From Nageia nagi (Eukaryota; Pinophyta), in assembly GCA_050084985.1 (NCBI GenBank), contig JBITNC010000001.1, forward strand, positions 215,388,001 through 215,452,000: a DNA stretch of 64,000 bases, read 5' to 3'. Every line of letters begins with the position of its first letter. Position 1 is the first letter of the stretch. Positions 9,942-23,939 of the stretch are shown piece by piece. The translations under genes were made by a program, and so were the position numbers. Under the pieces are notes generated by a model, which saw only the letters and a program-made list of their open reading frames with translations, was not told where the DNA came from and ran no database searches.

Positions 9942-12000
9942 GTGTACCATAGTTTGTACAAGTCTAACTTAACACCCCTTAAAATTTATGATAGGGCCAC
10001 ATTCTTTTGTAATAGAATGCATGCAAAGTTAGTTCAATATAAAGAGGGATATTTAATAAAGGAAACCTTTAAAATTCACTTGTTATTATTTATTTATACA
10101 CATGATTTTGGGGTAAATGAAGCATGATGTACTTAGGGACCTTAGACTACCCTAAGGGGTAATTATAAAATATATTTAGGAATTCATTCCTCCTATTCAT
10201 AAAGAGACTAGAATTACACCTAGTTCTATGACCATTTCCTTAATTTGGTTTATGGTAGGCTTAACAAGATAACCCTTATAATTTATTCACATTTTCTCAA
10301 GTTCTTACAAGATAAAAAAGTAGACATGTAGTGATAGAGGAAGATTCTATGTAGATTAATATGTAAGGAGCCAAGCTATAACTAAAATTACTCCTTGATT
10401 TCTATCCTAATTTCATTATATATAAAGAGGAAATTAGATAGGTTTGTGAGAACCTCAAGTCATCAGTCAAGTTGAAATAAGGGAATTTAGGGTTCATGTA
10501 GTATCCCTATGACATTGGATAATGTGCCTATTGGAGTGGAGTCCTTTTTGCATATAGTGTATAGTGTGGATGCATATTTTTTTCAAGAGGCTAAATGGAG
10601 GGATTATGATCCTCATGGGTATTTTGCAACCCTCTATAAGAAGCTAAAACCTTATATAGTCCCCTATGAGACCAACCCATTTAAATATGAGATCATTAAG
10701 GCCCTAAATAATGGTGGAGATTTGATAGCAATCTAAAGGAAATATAGTCCTCAAAGAAGAACCAAATTTCAACCCTCATAGATTGGTTACACTTGCCCAA
10801 ACTTATGAGAATTGATAAATGGTACAATCATTAATATTTATCCTAGTGTTTAGATTATTGATTTAACACCCATATATGAATAAAAGAGGGTAATTCATAA
10901 ACTAGAAGACGATCCTAATGAAATTCATTTTTTATGAACCTATTATGGAGGTGGCTTAAAAATAGGAAAAAGAGATTAAAAAGAGCAAAGGGGCAACATC
11001 AAAACCCCTAATCATTAAAAGAAATATTCTATAAGATATAATCCCTTACAAGCCAATTCATGAAATTTAAGAAGACAAAAAGGATAGATACTTTATTGAA
11101 TATGGTAAAATAAGCATAGGTTATCCCTTTAATAATAAAAATAAATAATCATAATTTAAATATGAGTTTGATAATAGTTAGAAATTTGCAAATGAGGGGG
11201 ACAATTTTCTCTATAATCCTAGGGTATTAATTTGAATTAGAAATTATTTTGGAGGAGAAAGTAATAAAAAAGTTAAAAATTAGAGAATATTTAGCAATGG
11301 AATTAGGGTTTCAATAGTTTAAAAGATATTTAGTAATAAAGAAAGATGATGAAGAAGAGTAGCCCTACTAGAACAAGTTACCCAAACATAGATGATTATA
11401 CCATTTTCTTTTGTAATAGAGGAGGAAGTATTGGTATAAGAGGAGTACTAGAGTGAGCAGCATCAACCATCATCATCAAGCATATATATAGCAGAGATAG
11501 TGGAGAAATAAGAAAGATAAAAGGATGTAACTATGCTAGAAGATATTATAATAGGGGAAAAAAAGGGAAAGAAGCTAATGGTAAATGAAAGCATACCCAC
11601 ACTCAACCCAAGAGATACTATAATCATGTGCCCATAGGTTCTAGAGAAAAATCATGTCTAAAGGACCTATAGCCAAATTTAGTGAAGATATTTTACATAA
11701 TCATGACCTAGTTTTTGATAAGATGGTAAAGCTAGCACAAGATATTCAAGAGATTGATGAGATGCTCTATTTCATGAATTTAATATTAACTTAAAAAGCT
11801 TATGAGAGAGACATAATGATAATATCTATTAGCAAGTGATCAAACTTTTTGTCACCTTATGTGATAAAAAGATACATAAATTTCCCTACACCTTTAGAGA
11901 AAGGATGCTTATATTATAGGATTTTGATTTGTTGAAAGCAAAATTGAAAATGTACATTCTTGAGAAATTAGAGGAAGTCAAAGGATGAAAAGATAAATGG
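9942..12000 (+). pseudogene. Unrecognised decayed coding patches in element B
   Basis: Short protein-like stretches remain: 9942-10127 (CNRMHAKLVQYKEGYLIKE), 10509-10736 (SVDAYFFQEAKWRDYDPHGY and YIVPYETNPFKYEIIKAL) and ~11660-11900 (DLVFDKMVKLAQDIQEIDEM, then VIKRYINFPTPLEKGCLYYR). They have amino-acid composition like real protein and are separated by stops, often TAG or TAA. They do not match a family I know, and no RT, integrase or transposase motif is visible. They may be remains of a single gene of the insert. Confidence 0.3.
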
Positions 12001-13324
12001 GAGAAGATGTTTATTAGTCTAATACCTAAACTAAAAAAAGATGATTTCTTGACATAGGTGAAAGGGATGATGAGTTAGCTTTACTTTTCATCAAGTGAAA
12101 ATATCCAACTTATTGAACAAAGTGCCAAAGTATGGATCAAGTTATCAATAATGAATAAAGTGATTACCAAGTATGTAGATTAGGTGCATGAGACCAACAT
12201 AGATATTTTTAAATGGAAAAAAGGCTTCATCACATGCCTAATTTCTAATTGGTTGAGTGGAACCTTCTTGGAAAAGGGGTTAAAGCTATGAAAAGACATC
12301 GTAGTGGAACCTACAAATAATAGTAATCCCTTTTTGGAAAGTATAGGCATCATTTTTTGCCTAGAAGTAGGTTTTCAGTTCTAAAAGTATCATTTTAAAC
12401 TAGATGGATGAGCTAGCAATAAGTGTTCCTTTTTATCTATAAATACCAACTTGGAAAAGGAACAAGGGTCTTTTCTTTCCTTTTTTAATTTTTGATTAAC
12501 AAGGTATTATCAGTGTTCTATTTTCCCATGTATTATATTCTTATTTTTGTTTCCTTTCATCCTCTTATTCATCCATGAATTCTAAGATATATTATGTGTA
12601 TGTTGCATGGAAAATTATCAAGCTATAGGCTACTCACTCCAATGGATATTCTCTATAGATCTAGAATAGAGAAGCTATTTTAGGATAAGGTTTTTTTTGT
12701 AAGTTTGTATAAGTGACCTAAGTATTTGACCCATATTTTAATGTACTTAGTTAGGAAATATATAAAGAAGTCTCATTGTACTTTTTAGACTAATTTTAAG
12801 TTAATACAAATGATGATGCCCTTATTAATTTCATTTTTGTCTCATACATGAATGTCTCCTTATTTTAGTTTTTAAATATTACATGATTTGAATGTTAAAA
12901 ATTTGTATTCCTCAACATCTATATATTTCATCTATTACATTATTTGAATGGATGGTTCTGTGAATGTTTCTCTTCATATGTTATGTTATTCTATACCCAA
13001 TATGTAGAAAAGAGCATCAATATATTTCTTGCTTATCTAGGTTTTTATGCATCAAGATAAGTCCATTTTTCATTTTCAAATAAAAAGTAGAATAGGTATA
13101 ATGGTAAGTTCTTTAGCACTAGTTAAGCAAATTTTAAGTGAACTCAAGGAGGGTTATATTCCCAAGCATTAAGGGTATACATATTCCATGGGATATGAAA
13201 TTTATCCCCAAAAGGAGAGCATAAGCTAGGTGTTATCACACCTCTATTGATCTCAAGGATATTTCACACTTAGTAACATTAGTTTGGTAGCAATATCAAA
13301 GTGGTGTGAAATGTTTTCACAACA
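12001..13324. other. Right part of element B, no gene seen
   Basis: AT-rich sequence with TATAAATACC at ~12440 and a terminal stretch containing GTGTGAAATGTTTTCACAAC, which is partly self-complementary. No LTR copy of the left end was found by eye. Confidence 0.35.
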
Positions 13325-14200
13325 TGCCTAATGTAGTGATGGTTTAAAAACATGCTAGATTCTAATCATAGACTACATGTTCCCTTCATTGTATTGCACT
13401 CTCTTTAATACCCTTCCCATGCATCCTCTCTCCATAATTCCACTCCATCCCATGTCACACCCCTTGGTTGCTCTATGGTTTAGCTAAGGTATGAAATATG
13501 TCCAATACTATGGCTACATGTATAACATCTCCTATAAGTACTTTTTATGCATAATTATGGGAAATGTGTGGAGAATCAATATCATATGTTGTATCATGAT
13601 CTAGGATCTATTAGAAACATATCATAATTTCTTAACGTTCATGTTATTATGAAAGTCTATAAAGAGGACTATGGATGCCCAATGTAGCGGTGGTTTAGAA
13701 ACACACTCATTATTGATTATAGATCATATGGTCCCCTCTACATCTTAAAATCCCCTTAAATGACTTGTGTATTCATACTCTCTTCATCATGTAAGACCAT
13801 TTCATGTCCCTTTCCTTGATTTCCTCTATAGTTTAGCTAAGGTGTGGAGTATGTATAATGCTATAGTTATATGCAAAACATATGCTATTATTCCTTCCCA
13901 TATGTGGTGGAGTGTGTAGAGAAACCCTACTACATGGTGTATCATGATCTAGGATCTACTAGCAATATACCACCATTTCATGATGTGTATGTTGCTATAC
14001 AAGTATATAGAAAGGACCATGGATGCCCAAAGTAGCAATAGTTTAGACATATGCTCAATGTTGATTGTATACCACACAGCCATTGATCCATATTACACTC
14101 CCCTTGATCCCTTGCTCACCTATTATCTCTCTCTATAACATATATCCATCCCACATACCTTCCCCTTCTTCTATGTTTTAGCTAAGATATGAAGTACATC

Positions 14201-14506
14201 TAAAAAACACATATGTGGTAGAAAAAATGATCCCTTATCCAATTATAGATAGGTATTTTAACCTAAAACTACTATGGTGAGGATGATTAGTGACTTTCAC
14301 CCACTTAAGTTAGCATAATGTAACTCATACCATATTGAGATAGTTAGTTTATTGAGTCTACCCCATCACCCAAGCTAGATTTCCATAGAGCCAACCTACC
14401 CCTTCTCTTGGTCCCTTAATCCTCTCTCTATAACTAGTGCAATATATTATTGGTCCATCCATTACCTTAGTTGCATCTACTATTAAATTGAGGTATGAAG
14501 TATATC
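14201..14506. repeat. Extra ~306-bp segment in a satellite unit, copy 1
   Basis: It lies between duplicated words TATGAAGTACATCTAA (from 14189) and TATGAAGTATATCTAA (from 14495). It contains AACACATATGTGGTAG, TAGGTATTTTAACCTAAAAC and CACCCAAGCTAGATTTCC, all shared with the two other copies. Confidence 0.75.
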
Positions 14507-15910
14507 TAATGCTATGGCTATATGTATAATATATCCTCTAAGTCCTTCCCATGTGTAGTGGTGGGAAATGTATGGTGAAACCCTTCTTTATGGTGTATCA
14601 TGATCTAAGGTCTACCAACAACATACCATAGTTTCTTGATGTTCATGTTACTATGTGAGTCCTTAAAAAGGAATATGTATGCCCAATGTAGTGTTAGTTT
14701 AAAAATATGATTGATGTTGATCATAGACTACATGGCTCATTCTTCATCTTGCACTCCCCTTGATGCCTTACTCACTCACCCTCTCTCCATCACATTGGTT
14801 CATCCCACATCCCTTCCCTAGTTTGATTTATGATTTAGCTAAGGCATGAAGTACATTCAATGCTACAACAATATGCAAAATGTCTCTTGTAATTCCTTTC
14901 CATGCATGGTGGTGGAAACTATATGGAGAAATACTACTACATGGTGTATCATGATCTAGGGTCTATTAGTAATGTACTACAATTTCCCAACATTTATATT
15001 TATACACAAGTATATGGAGAGAACTATGGATACCCAATGTAGTGATAATTTGGAAACATACTTGATGATGATTATAGACCATATAGCCCATTCTCCATAT
15101 TGCACTCCCATTGATACCTTGCTTGCTCACCCTCTCTCCATCATGTTGATCCATCCCACATCCCTTACCCTAGTTTCCTCTATGATTTAGTTAGGGTGTG
15201 AAGTACATCCAATGCTATGGCTACATGCAAAATTTCTCCTATAAGTCCTTACCATGTGTGATGGTGGGAAGTGTGTGGATAAATTCTATTGCATGGTGTA
15301 TCATAATCTAGGGTATACTAGTAATGTATCATGGTTGCCCAATGTTCATGTTGCTATGTAAGTCAATTAAGAAGACTATGGATTCCCAATTTAGCAATGG
15401 TTTGGAAACACACTCAATGCACATAATAGATGGTATAGGCCTTTATATATCTTGCATTCACCTTGTTCTCTTGCCCCTCCATAGTCTCTTCATCATGATG
15501 GTCCATCCCACATCCCTTTCCTTGGTTACTGTATGATTCATCTACATCATGAAGTACATCCAATGCTATGGGTATATGTAGAACATCTCTTGTAATTGCT
15601 TCCCATATACAATGATGAGAAGTGTATGGAGAAACCCTATCATATGGTGTATTATGATCTAGGGTCTACCAACAACATACCATGGTTTCTTGATATTCAT
15701 TTTGCTATGTGAGTCCATGGAGAGGATTGCAAATTCTAATGTAGCAATTTTTCAAAAACATGTATAATATTGATCATAGATTGAATGACCCTTATTACAT
15801 CTTGTACTCCCCTTGATTTCATTCTTAGCCACCCACTCTCCATCACACTAGTCCATCTCACATATCTACCCCTATTGTCTCTATAATTTGGCTAAGGCAT
15901 CAAGAATGTC

Positions 15911-16215
15911 TAAAAAACATATATGTTGTAGGTAAACTAGCCCTTGATCTAATTATAGATAGTATTTTAACCTAAAACTAATATGATGAGGATAATTAAT
16001 GGCTAGTCCTTGCCTTGGTTGGTGTAATGCAACTCATATCATCTTAAGATAATGAATTCCTTGAGTCTACTCTATCACCTAGGATAACTTTTTGCATAGC
16101 CAACCTACTTATTTCCTTACTTCCTTGTAGCTCCCTCCATAAATCCTACAACATATCATAGATCCATCCCTTCCCCTAATTTAATCTATGGTTTGGGTAA
16201 GGGGTGAAGTACATC
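15911..16215. repeat. Extra ~305-bp segment in a satellite unit, copy 2
   Basis: It has the same order of words as copy 1 (AAAAACATATATGTTGTAGG, then ATTTTAACCTAAAAC, then CACCTAGGATAACTTTTTGC) and the same position in the unit. Confidence 0.75.
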
Positions 16216-17933
16216 CCACACTATAGCTACATACAAAATATCTCCTATAAGTCCTTTCCACTTATGATGGTGGAAAGTGTATGGATAAACCCTATCACAT
16301 AGTATATCATGATCTAAGATCTACCAACAAGGTATTATAGTTTCTTGATTTTCATGTTACTATTCAAATATAGAGAGAGGAATATAGATGCCCAATGTAG
16401 TGGTGGTTCAAACACATGCTCAATGTTTATTGTAGATCACATGGCCTCCTCTCCATCTTGCACTCCCCTTTATGCCCTTCCTTATCATTATCTCTCCATC
16501 ACTTTAGTCTATTATACATCCCTTTCCTTGGTTACTCTATGGTTTGTTTAAGGTGTGCAATATGTATAATGATATGGTTACATGGAAAACATTTCATGTA
16601 AGTCCTTCCCATGTATGGTGTATGATGATCTAGGGTATATCAACAATATACCATAGTTACCCAATTATCATGATGCTATGTGAGTTTGTGGAGAGTTTTA
16701 TGGATGCCTAATGTAATGGTATTTCAAAAATATTCTTGATACCAATAATATATTTCATGGCCCCTACTTTGTTTGGAACTCCCCTTAATCCTTTTCCATC
16801 TATGTTCTCTCCATCTTATTGGTCCATCCCACATCCATTTCCCAAGTTGGCTCTATGATTTAACTAAGATGTGAAGTATATCCAATGTTATGGCTACATG
16901 CAAAATGTATCTTATAAGTCCTTCCTATGTGTAGTGGTTGAAAGTATGTGAAGAAACCTTATCACATGGTGTATCATGATCTAGGATCTACCAATAATGC
17001 ATTGCAATTTCCTAATGTTTATTTTGCTATATGAGTCTTTGGAGAGGACTATGGATTCTTAATGTAGCGATAGTTTGGAAATATACTTATGTTGATAATA
17101 AACCACATGGCCCCCTCTATGTTTTATACTCCACTTGATCCCTTGCCCATCTACACTCTCTCCATCATGTCAATCCATACCATGTCCCTTTCCTTAGTTG
17201 CCTCTACAATTTAGCTAAGGTGTGAAGTACATATAATGCTACAACTACATATGGAATATATCTTGTAGGTCCTTCCCATTCCTAATGGTGGGAAGTGTGT
17301 GGAGAAATACTACCTCATTATATATCATGATCTAGGGTCTACTAATAATGTATCATAGTTTCCCAATATTCATGTTTTTATATAATTCCACACAAAGGAT
17401 TGTGGATACCTAATGTAGTGGTGGTTTGAAAATATGCTCGATGTTGATCATAGAATGTATACCCTCTTCTTCATCTTGCACTTTATTTGATACATTTCTT
17501 GATCACCCTCTATTCATCATGCTATTCAATACCATGTCCCTTCCCTTTATTACTTTACAATTCAACTTAGGTGTGAAGTACATCCAATGGTATAGCTACA
17601 TGTAGTATATCTAATGTAAGTCTTTCCCATGTGTGGTGGTGAGAAGTGTGAATAAACCCTACCACATAGTGTATCATGATCTAGGGTCTACCAAGAATGT
17701 ACCATGGCTTCTCAATTTTGATACTATTATGGGATTCCATAGAGAGGACTATGAATGCCCAATGTAATGATGGTTTAAAAATTTGCATGATATCGATCAT
17801 ATAATGTACAAACCTTACTTCATATTACACTACCCTTGATCCCTTATCTACACATCCACTCTCCATCATGCTAGTCCATCTCATATCCCTACCTCTTATT
17901 GCCTCTACAATTTTACTAAGGTGTGAAGAAAAT

Positions 17934-18240
17934 CAATAAAACATATACATAATAGGAAAACTTTCCCCTTATCCAATTTTAGATAGGTATTTTAACATAA
18001 AACTACTATGGTAAGGATGATTAGTGATTAGTCCCTACCTAGGTTAGCATAATATAACTTATCCTATCTTAATATAGTTGGTTTCTCAAGTCTAACCTTT
18101 CACCCAAGATAGCTTTCCACATAGCTAACCTACCCCTTCCCTTGTTCCCTTGATTATCCCTCTATAACTCCTACAATATATCATGGATCCATCATTTCCC
18201 TTGGTTACCTCTATGGTTTAGTTAAGTCATGAAGTACATC
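17934..18240. repeat. Extra ~307-bp segment in a satellite unit, copy 3
   Basis: It has ATTTTAACATAAAACTACTA and CACCCAAGATAGCTTTCC at the same position in the unit as in copies 1 and 2. Confidence 0.75.
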
Positions 18241-19260
18241 CAACACTATTCTTAAATGCAAAATATCTCATATAAGTCCTTCCCATGTATGGTTGTGGGA
18301 AGTGTGTTGAGAAACCTTGCCACATGATGTATCATGATCTAGGGTCTACCAACAACATACCATGGTTTTCTAAAGTTCATGTTACTATGCAAGTCTACAA
18401 AGAGGCCTATGGATGACCAATGTAGTGGTAGTTCAAAAATATGCTCAATGTTGATCATATAATGTATGACCCCCTCTTACTCTTGCACTCCCTTTGAAGA
18501 CTTTCCTATTCATCCTCTCTTCATCATTATAATCCATTCCTCATCCCTTGCCTTGGTTACTCTATAATTTGTATAAGGTATGAAGTATGTCTAATGGTAC
18601 AACTACATGCATAACATCTCCAATAAGTCCTTCCAATGTGCAGTGGTAGAAATTATGTGGAGAAACTCTACCACATGAAGTATCATGATCTAGGGTCTAC
18701 TAGTAATGTACCATGGTTTCTTGATGTTCATGTTACTATTTAAGTCCATAGAGAGGACTATGGATACCTAATGTAGTTATGGTTTAGAAACATGCTTGAT
18801 GTTAATCATAGATGGCATAGAACCTACTCTATCTTGCACTCCCTTTGATCCCTTACTTATCCACACTCTCTCCATATTATCATTTTGTCCCACATCCCTT
18901 ACCTTGATTACCTCTATGATTCAACTAATGTATGAAGTATGTATAATGCTAGGGATATATGTAGAATGTATCCTATAAGTCCTTCCCATGCATGGTGGTG
19001 GGAAGTGTATGGAGAAATAATACCACATAGTGTATCATTATCTAGGGTCTACCAATAATATACCATTATTTTGTAATATTCATAATTTAGGTTTGACTAA
19101 TAATGTATCATGATTTCTTGATGTTTATATTACTATGTGAGTCCATAAAGGGGACTATGGATGCCCAATGTAGCAATGGTTTAGAAACATGTTTGATGGT
19201 GATAGTAAACTACATAGACCCTTCTCTTGTACTCCACTTGATCCCTTCCCCATTTATTTT

Positions 19261-21570
19261 CTCTAAATAATTATTCCCACTCTTAAATATGCAAAATATA
19301 AACTATGAATAATGGTATGGTGGTCTACAATATATCAAGTAAGGCTAAACCTTGGCCTCATGTCATGGCTAGGCTTGTTGATGTTCAATAAAACCTTTTT
19401 TTCCAAGTACCAACCATATCAAAACATGTAGTTTGGTTGCAAGTTTGACATCAATCATAGCTACACTTTAGGTGTACATTGTATGCCATATCTAGGATAG
19501 AATGGCTCCTTATGGGCCATCAAAAATATTTTCTTATGTAAATTTCTTCTTGGTAATATGAGAGAAAGTGAGATTTGGATGTGTTCAACTTGGTCATTCA
19601 CCATGATGCAAGTGATCTACTTGATTAACCATATAATAGATTAGGTTCATACATTAAAAGATAGAACTAGGTATGGATTCTAATACATCTTCTCCATCAC
19701 ATGGTTTATCCCATAATACTTAGGGCTTCAAGTGCATGCCTTTAGTACCTAACAATTAATTTTAGATGATCATTCTCATCCCTCACATTTCAAAGCATTT
19801 TGATCCCTCTTCATCCCTTTATTTCCTATGGTAATCTTAGTTGCTATCATTGATTAAGTTAAGGATTCAAGGAAGGCTTGCACCAACATGTGCATAGGGG
19901 GAGATCCTAAGATAGAATGTTCATGAGTGGTATTTGTAAAGTGTCATGTGCATGATGTATTTTCTTATTTCAAGGGAAACCATGAGGAGCATCTCCTCAA
20001 GATGTAAGGTAAAGGACCACATCTATGCTACACTAATGTAATCAATGATATTTTTTTTTTGGTTTAAGAGGATCATGGAATCTTGCCAAATTACATCATG
20101 CTAGTAATAGACCATTGTAATTATTTATCTTAAATGAGAAATTCTTAGTAGCAATTAGTCATTAGCTCATGTTGAATATATCCCTACCATTTGTACACAT
20201 CACCCATAGATCCTACCAAGTGAATGATATGGTGAAGTGTTTTAATCATAATTATGTTGGTAGTTCTCTATCAATAATGTTGCAAGAAATTCAATAGACC
20301 TTATCATTTAGAGGAAGGAGAAGTCATAATAAGGTTACCATAGGTGAACCTCTGATAGGATCATTACCAAGATTGGATTTTTTGATAGGGTGAGAGGGGT
20401 GATATCTCTAGTCCCACTTTCTATCATTCCATACATAGGGAAATCCCCCTTACATGGCATGTAGTTGTGGGTAGGCTAAAAAAATGATGATCCCCTCAAC
20501 CCTAATGACCTTCATGATGGTATGTCCCTTTGTTGGGTGGGGTAAAGTCTTCCTAGATTCATGGGAGCTACTTCTTCTAACATAGGGAGCATCCCAATCC
20601 TACTAAGAATGGGCACCCTTACTACACAAACTTACTATAAAGGTAGGGGAAGCTCTTTGGCTTCCCATAGTGTAGCTACATTCCTCCCCATGATGTATCA
20701 TTACTTAGATGGATTAATTATAAATAATGGATAGTATATTCCCTTGCATGATCATCCAAGGATAGATCATCTAATCCCTAACCTATCACTTGGAGGGGAC
20801 CAAGTATGCATGATGGAGGATAGGTAATCAAAAACATGTTGCATGCAACCTAGATGATTGCATTATGGGTAATGATTTAGGCTCCTTAGGGATAGAATGT
20901 TAAACATAATGTAGGAAAACTCTTGATTGCACTTAGCTTTCTCAACTTAATGGGACCTTGAACATTTAAAACCCTCACCTAGAGGAACCATTATTTGATG
21001 AATAGCAAAAAGGAGTTGAACCCCACCTTGGTACCAAGGTATTAATGAATAAAGGGATACCTTCCATTAGGTTATATTCCTCTTTATAGATATCTAATAA
21101 TTGATATGTATTCCTTTATCAAGGGAGAGCATCATTCAACATTTTTTGCTAGGACCCTCAAATCATGTAGTGTAATAGGTTAAGTGGTGGGATTGATCAT
21201 GGGTGCTCAAACCTTTCCCCATGTCAATATTGCATGGTATCAAAAATACCATCATAGGATGTGCTAAACTAGCAACAAGTCATATGATAAACTCATTTAA
21301 GTTATCTATGGCCCTATACTCAAGCTCTCCTCTATGATCCTTATCTATTGCATCAAAGTTCAATAATATTTGATTCATAGGAATGGATGTTCATTGAATG
21401 CTTGAACAAGGAGATATGGGAATCCTTAACTTTACATCAAGATGTACATTAAATTAGTGCAATTAATGAAGATTTCATCTTTTTTATTAAGGGAGCACTT
21501 GTGATATCTTATCATGAGTTGGGATTCCATGCAAAGAGGTTCCAAGGACCTTTGCATCCTACATTAAGGA
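19261..21570. other. Unassigned AT-rich sequence right of the satellite
   Basis: No gene, LTR or clear period is seen. A T10-plus run lies near 20051. Some words (ATGATGTATCATTACTTAG) recall the satellite, so very diverged satellite may be included. Confidence 0.4.
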
Positions 21571-21850
21571 TCATGTCATTAAGTGGTAAGGACCTCCCCT
21601 TAACCTTAATGATGTTCTTAAGGCACAAGGGTTAGGTCCTATTAGTCTTATTTGATCATGCATCCCTAGACCTATAGGCTCTTCGAAGCACCAAGGGATT
21701 GGGGGAACCATGAGGTACAAGGACCTCCTCCTAACCTTAATGATATTATTAAGGCCCAAAGGTTAGGTTCTTTCATTATTATGTAATCATGTATCCCTAC
21801 CCCTATGGGCTCTCTAAATGACTAGTGGATCAAGGGAACCATGTTGTATA
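21571..21850. repeat. Local tandem duplication, ~131-bp period
   Basis: AAGGACCTCCYCTTAACCTT at 21588 and again at 21719, followed in both by AATGATRTTMTTAAGGC and GGTTAGGT, and by a CATGYATCCCTA...CTATRGGCTCT stretch. Two diverged copies are visible. The minus-strand frame at 21571-21759 is a by-product. Confidence 0.65.
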
Positions 21851-23939
21851 ATTCCCCTCCCCATAACACATTCATATTAGGTTCTCATAAAAATATTTTC
21901 AAGGTAGATGTAGAAGGCATTCTTATTACACTATGAGTGACATGTTCCTCATTCCTTAAATAATGAAATGCTAACTAAACATAATTCTCAAAAATGAATA
22001 TCTTAGCTCTCACCATGATGAAAAATTTAGTAAAATACAATACTTGTTATAAATTATAGAATCCCTTAAATCATCAAGTCTTTGAACATAAGTTATACCT
22101 AAAGCCCTAATTGAGGGAAAATGTATCTAGGTGATGTACTTTCACCTACACTTTCCCTCCCATCATGTGGGGGAAGAGTAAACATAGTCATTTGGATCCT
22201 TCAAGGTGTGGTTGGCTAAAATACATGTGTTGGGCCATTTCTCCCAACCTAACTAATGGTGGCTCTATTCAAGGTTAGTATTTGTTGGGCTCACTAATCA
22301 TGTAGCTTTGCATAATTAAACTTTACATGCCTTTCATGTCCCTAAGTTAGGCAAGACCACCCATTAAGCATAAGAATTTGAATAAGTAGAGTAAAATACA
22401 CTTATAAGGATTTCTTATTAATAACAAATAAACTAAGAATAGCCTAGTATGAAAATCAAATAGTAGTATCATTTGAATTGTAGTTTATAGAAAAATCCTC
22501 AACAATGGACTAGGTCCAAGTCCCCTAGAAGGGGGATCCAAAGAGTGTGAGAGCCCTTAGGGGAAAAGACCCTTTCACACCATGAGGTGCTATTAATGAG
22601 TTGAATTATTTGGGAATGTAACCCTAATTAGATGATAAATTCCATCCAAGGCTAAATATGGATGAGAGACTGATAGTAAATAAGTACCATGAGGGAAAGA
22701 TGAAAAGGAATTTAGAAAAAAAGTTAAAAAGTGCTTGAAATTATTGGGAGGAAGTAAATGGAGGTTGATAATGCACCCTAGTTGAATGTGAGATGGAAAG
22801 AGATGGACCATTACTCAACTTAGGGGTCATGTTGACATAGTCCATCAAGGTAACATGATCATAAGTGGAAGGCCACCTAATGTGTCATCATCTCAATAGT
22901 CATGGTATGAAGTGCATACCCTTTGTGGTGGACCATGAGGCACCTACATGCTTATGGAACTAACTGATGGGATTTCCATCTAACCTATCTTGAAACATGT
23001 ACTTATAAGTCTCATATGTATGTGAGTTGATAGGCCAAGAAATCTAGAAGGCATAAGGAAAATGATTAGAGAGATTTATAGACCATAACTAATGAATTAA
23101 ATAAATAATTCATTAATACATTATACAATATAATATATTTGAAGTAATACAATCCATATATTATCTATAATTGATGTAAAAACCTTATAAATTAAAATAC
23201 CTTTTTGAGTACATGCAAAATGAGTGGTCACATGCCTACCATCTAATCATTAATGAGCTATGGAAAGTCAAATTAGCACTCCATCAAATTATAAGAAATA
23301 AACATCATTGGCTATGTGAATTAATTAGATTAATGTGTATGAAATGAAGTATGCAAAACAATATGAAGAGTATTATAGATCAAAATTCAAACATGATCAC
23401 ATACCATGCATAATGAATATCCTTAATAGCTTGAAATATGAAGAATTCAACCTTGCATAAAGAACATAATATGATCACTACAACTAGGGCAACATCAATT
23501 GACCATGATCTTATGTGAAAGGTTTGAGTGTAAGCACACCTATTAGGAACTAAAATATGGTGAAATATTTTTGATAATGGTGAAGCTAGATGAAACTCTA
23601 ATGGAGGCTCACAATGATACTAACATGAAAATCATTCATTTGAATTAGATATTGGGGAGAAAGACTAATCAAACTATCTAGTAGCTAGTTTCCTTTGAAG
23701 TTTCCCTTAAGATAGCTAGAGCTCATCTATGATTTATATCAAGTAAAGCAAATGATTAGAGGCATACCTTAACCTATTCTCAAACTTGAAATAGGTAAAA
23801 CAACATGGGTACTCCAATGAGCTATACCATAAAATCACAAGCTTCATATGGGCCATTTTTGGTAACCAAAATTGGTGATGTAGGATGTATCAAAAGCTAA
23901 GTTATGATGCTAACCTAGATTATATGAAGGGTGTTAGTT
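21851..23939. other. Unassigned sequence
   Basis: No gene is seen. A small imperfect inverted repeat is present at ~22545-22580 (GTGTGAGAGCCC ... GACCCTTTCACAC). The minus-strand frame 22593-22811 has no recognisable family. Confidence 0.4.

Larger units (their letters stand above)
8276..13324. mobile_element. Element B: unidentified 5-kb insertion in the satellite array
   Basis: The satellite unit is interrupted after GGACTATGGATACCC (to 8275) and resumes at TGCCTAATGTAGTGATGG (13325). Array units read GGATGCCCAATGTAG here, so TACCC (8271-8275) and TGCCT (13325-13329) look like decayed copies of a 5-bp target duplication TGCCC. The insert starts TATTAACACAC, perhaps once TGTTAACACAC, and ends TTCACAACA, which would fit TG...CA termini, but I found no repeated LTR inside. 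It is very AT-rich and broken by stops. Its class is unknown; an old LTR element with strongly diverged or truncated ends is the best guess. Confidence 0.55.
13330..19260. repeat. ~350-bp satellite array, right block
   Basis: The CCTTCCCATG landmark of the satellite recurs near 13535, 13890, 14540, 14890, 15242, 15593, 16248, 16600, 16915, 17267, 17617, 18275, 18625 and 18978. Most steps are 350-353 bp; one is ~314 bp (a unit with a deletion near 16620); three are ~650-658 bp because of an extra segment. Short frames in the array do not persist between units and look like chance. The array fades out near 19260. Confidence 0.85.

Noticed and set aside
12430-12450. TATAAATACC as a gene promoter in insert B
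   Set aside because: Words of this kind are common in such AT-rich DNA and no gene follows.
14966-18978. Several 60-72 codon frames in the 350-bp array
   Set aside because: They do not keep the same frame between satellite units and have no known motif; they are chance frames in repeat DNA.
6698-19260. Centromeric satellite
   Set aside because: Period and length would allow it, but nothing in the sequence shows centromere function; CENH3 ChIP would be needed.
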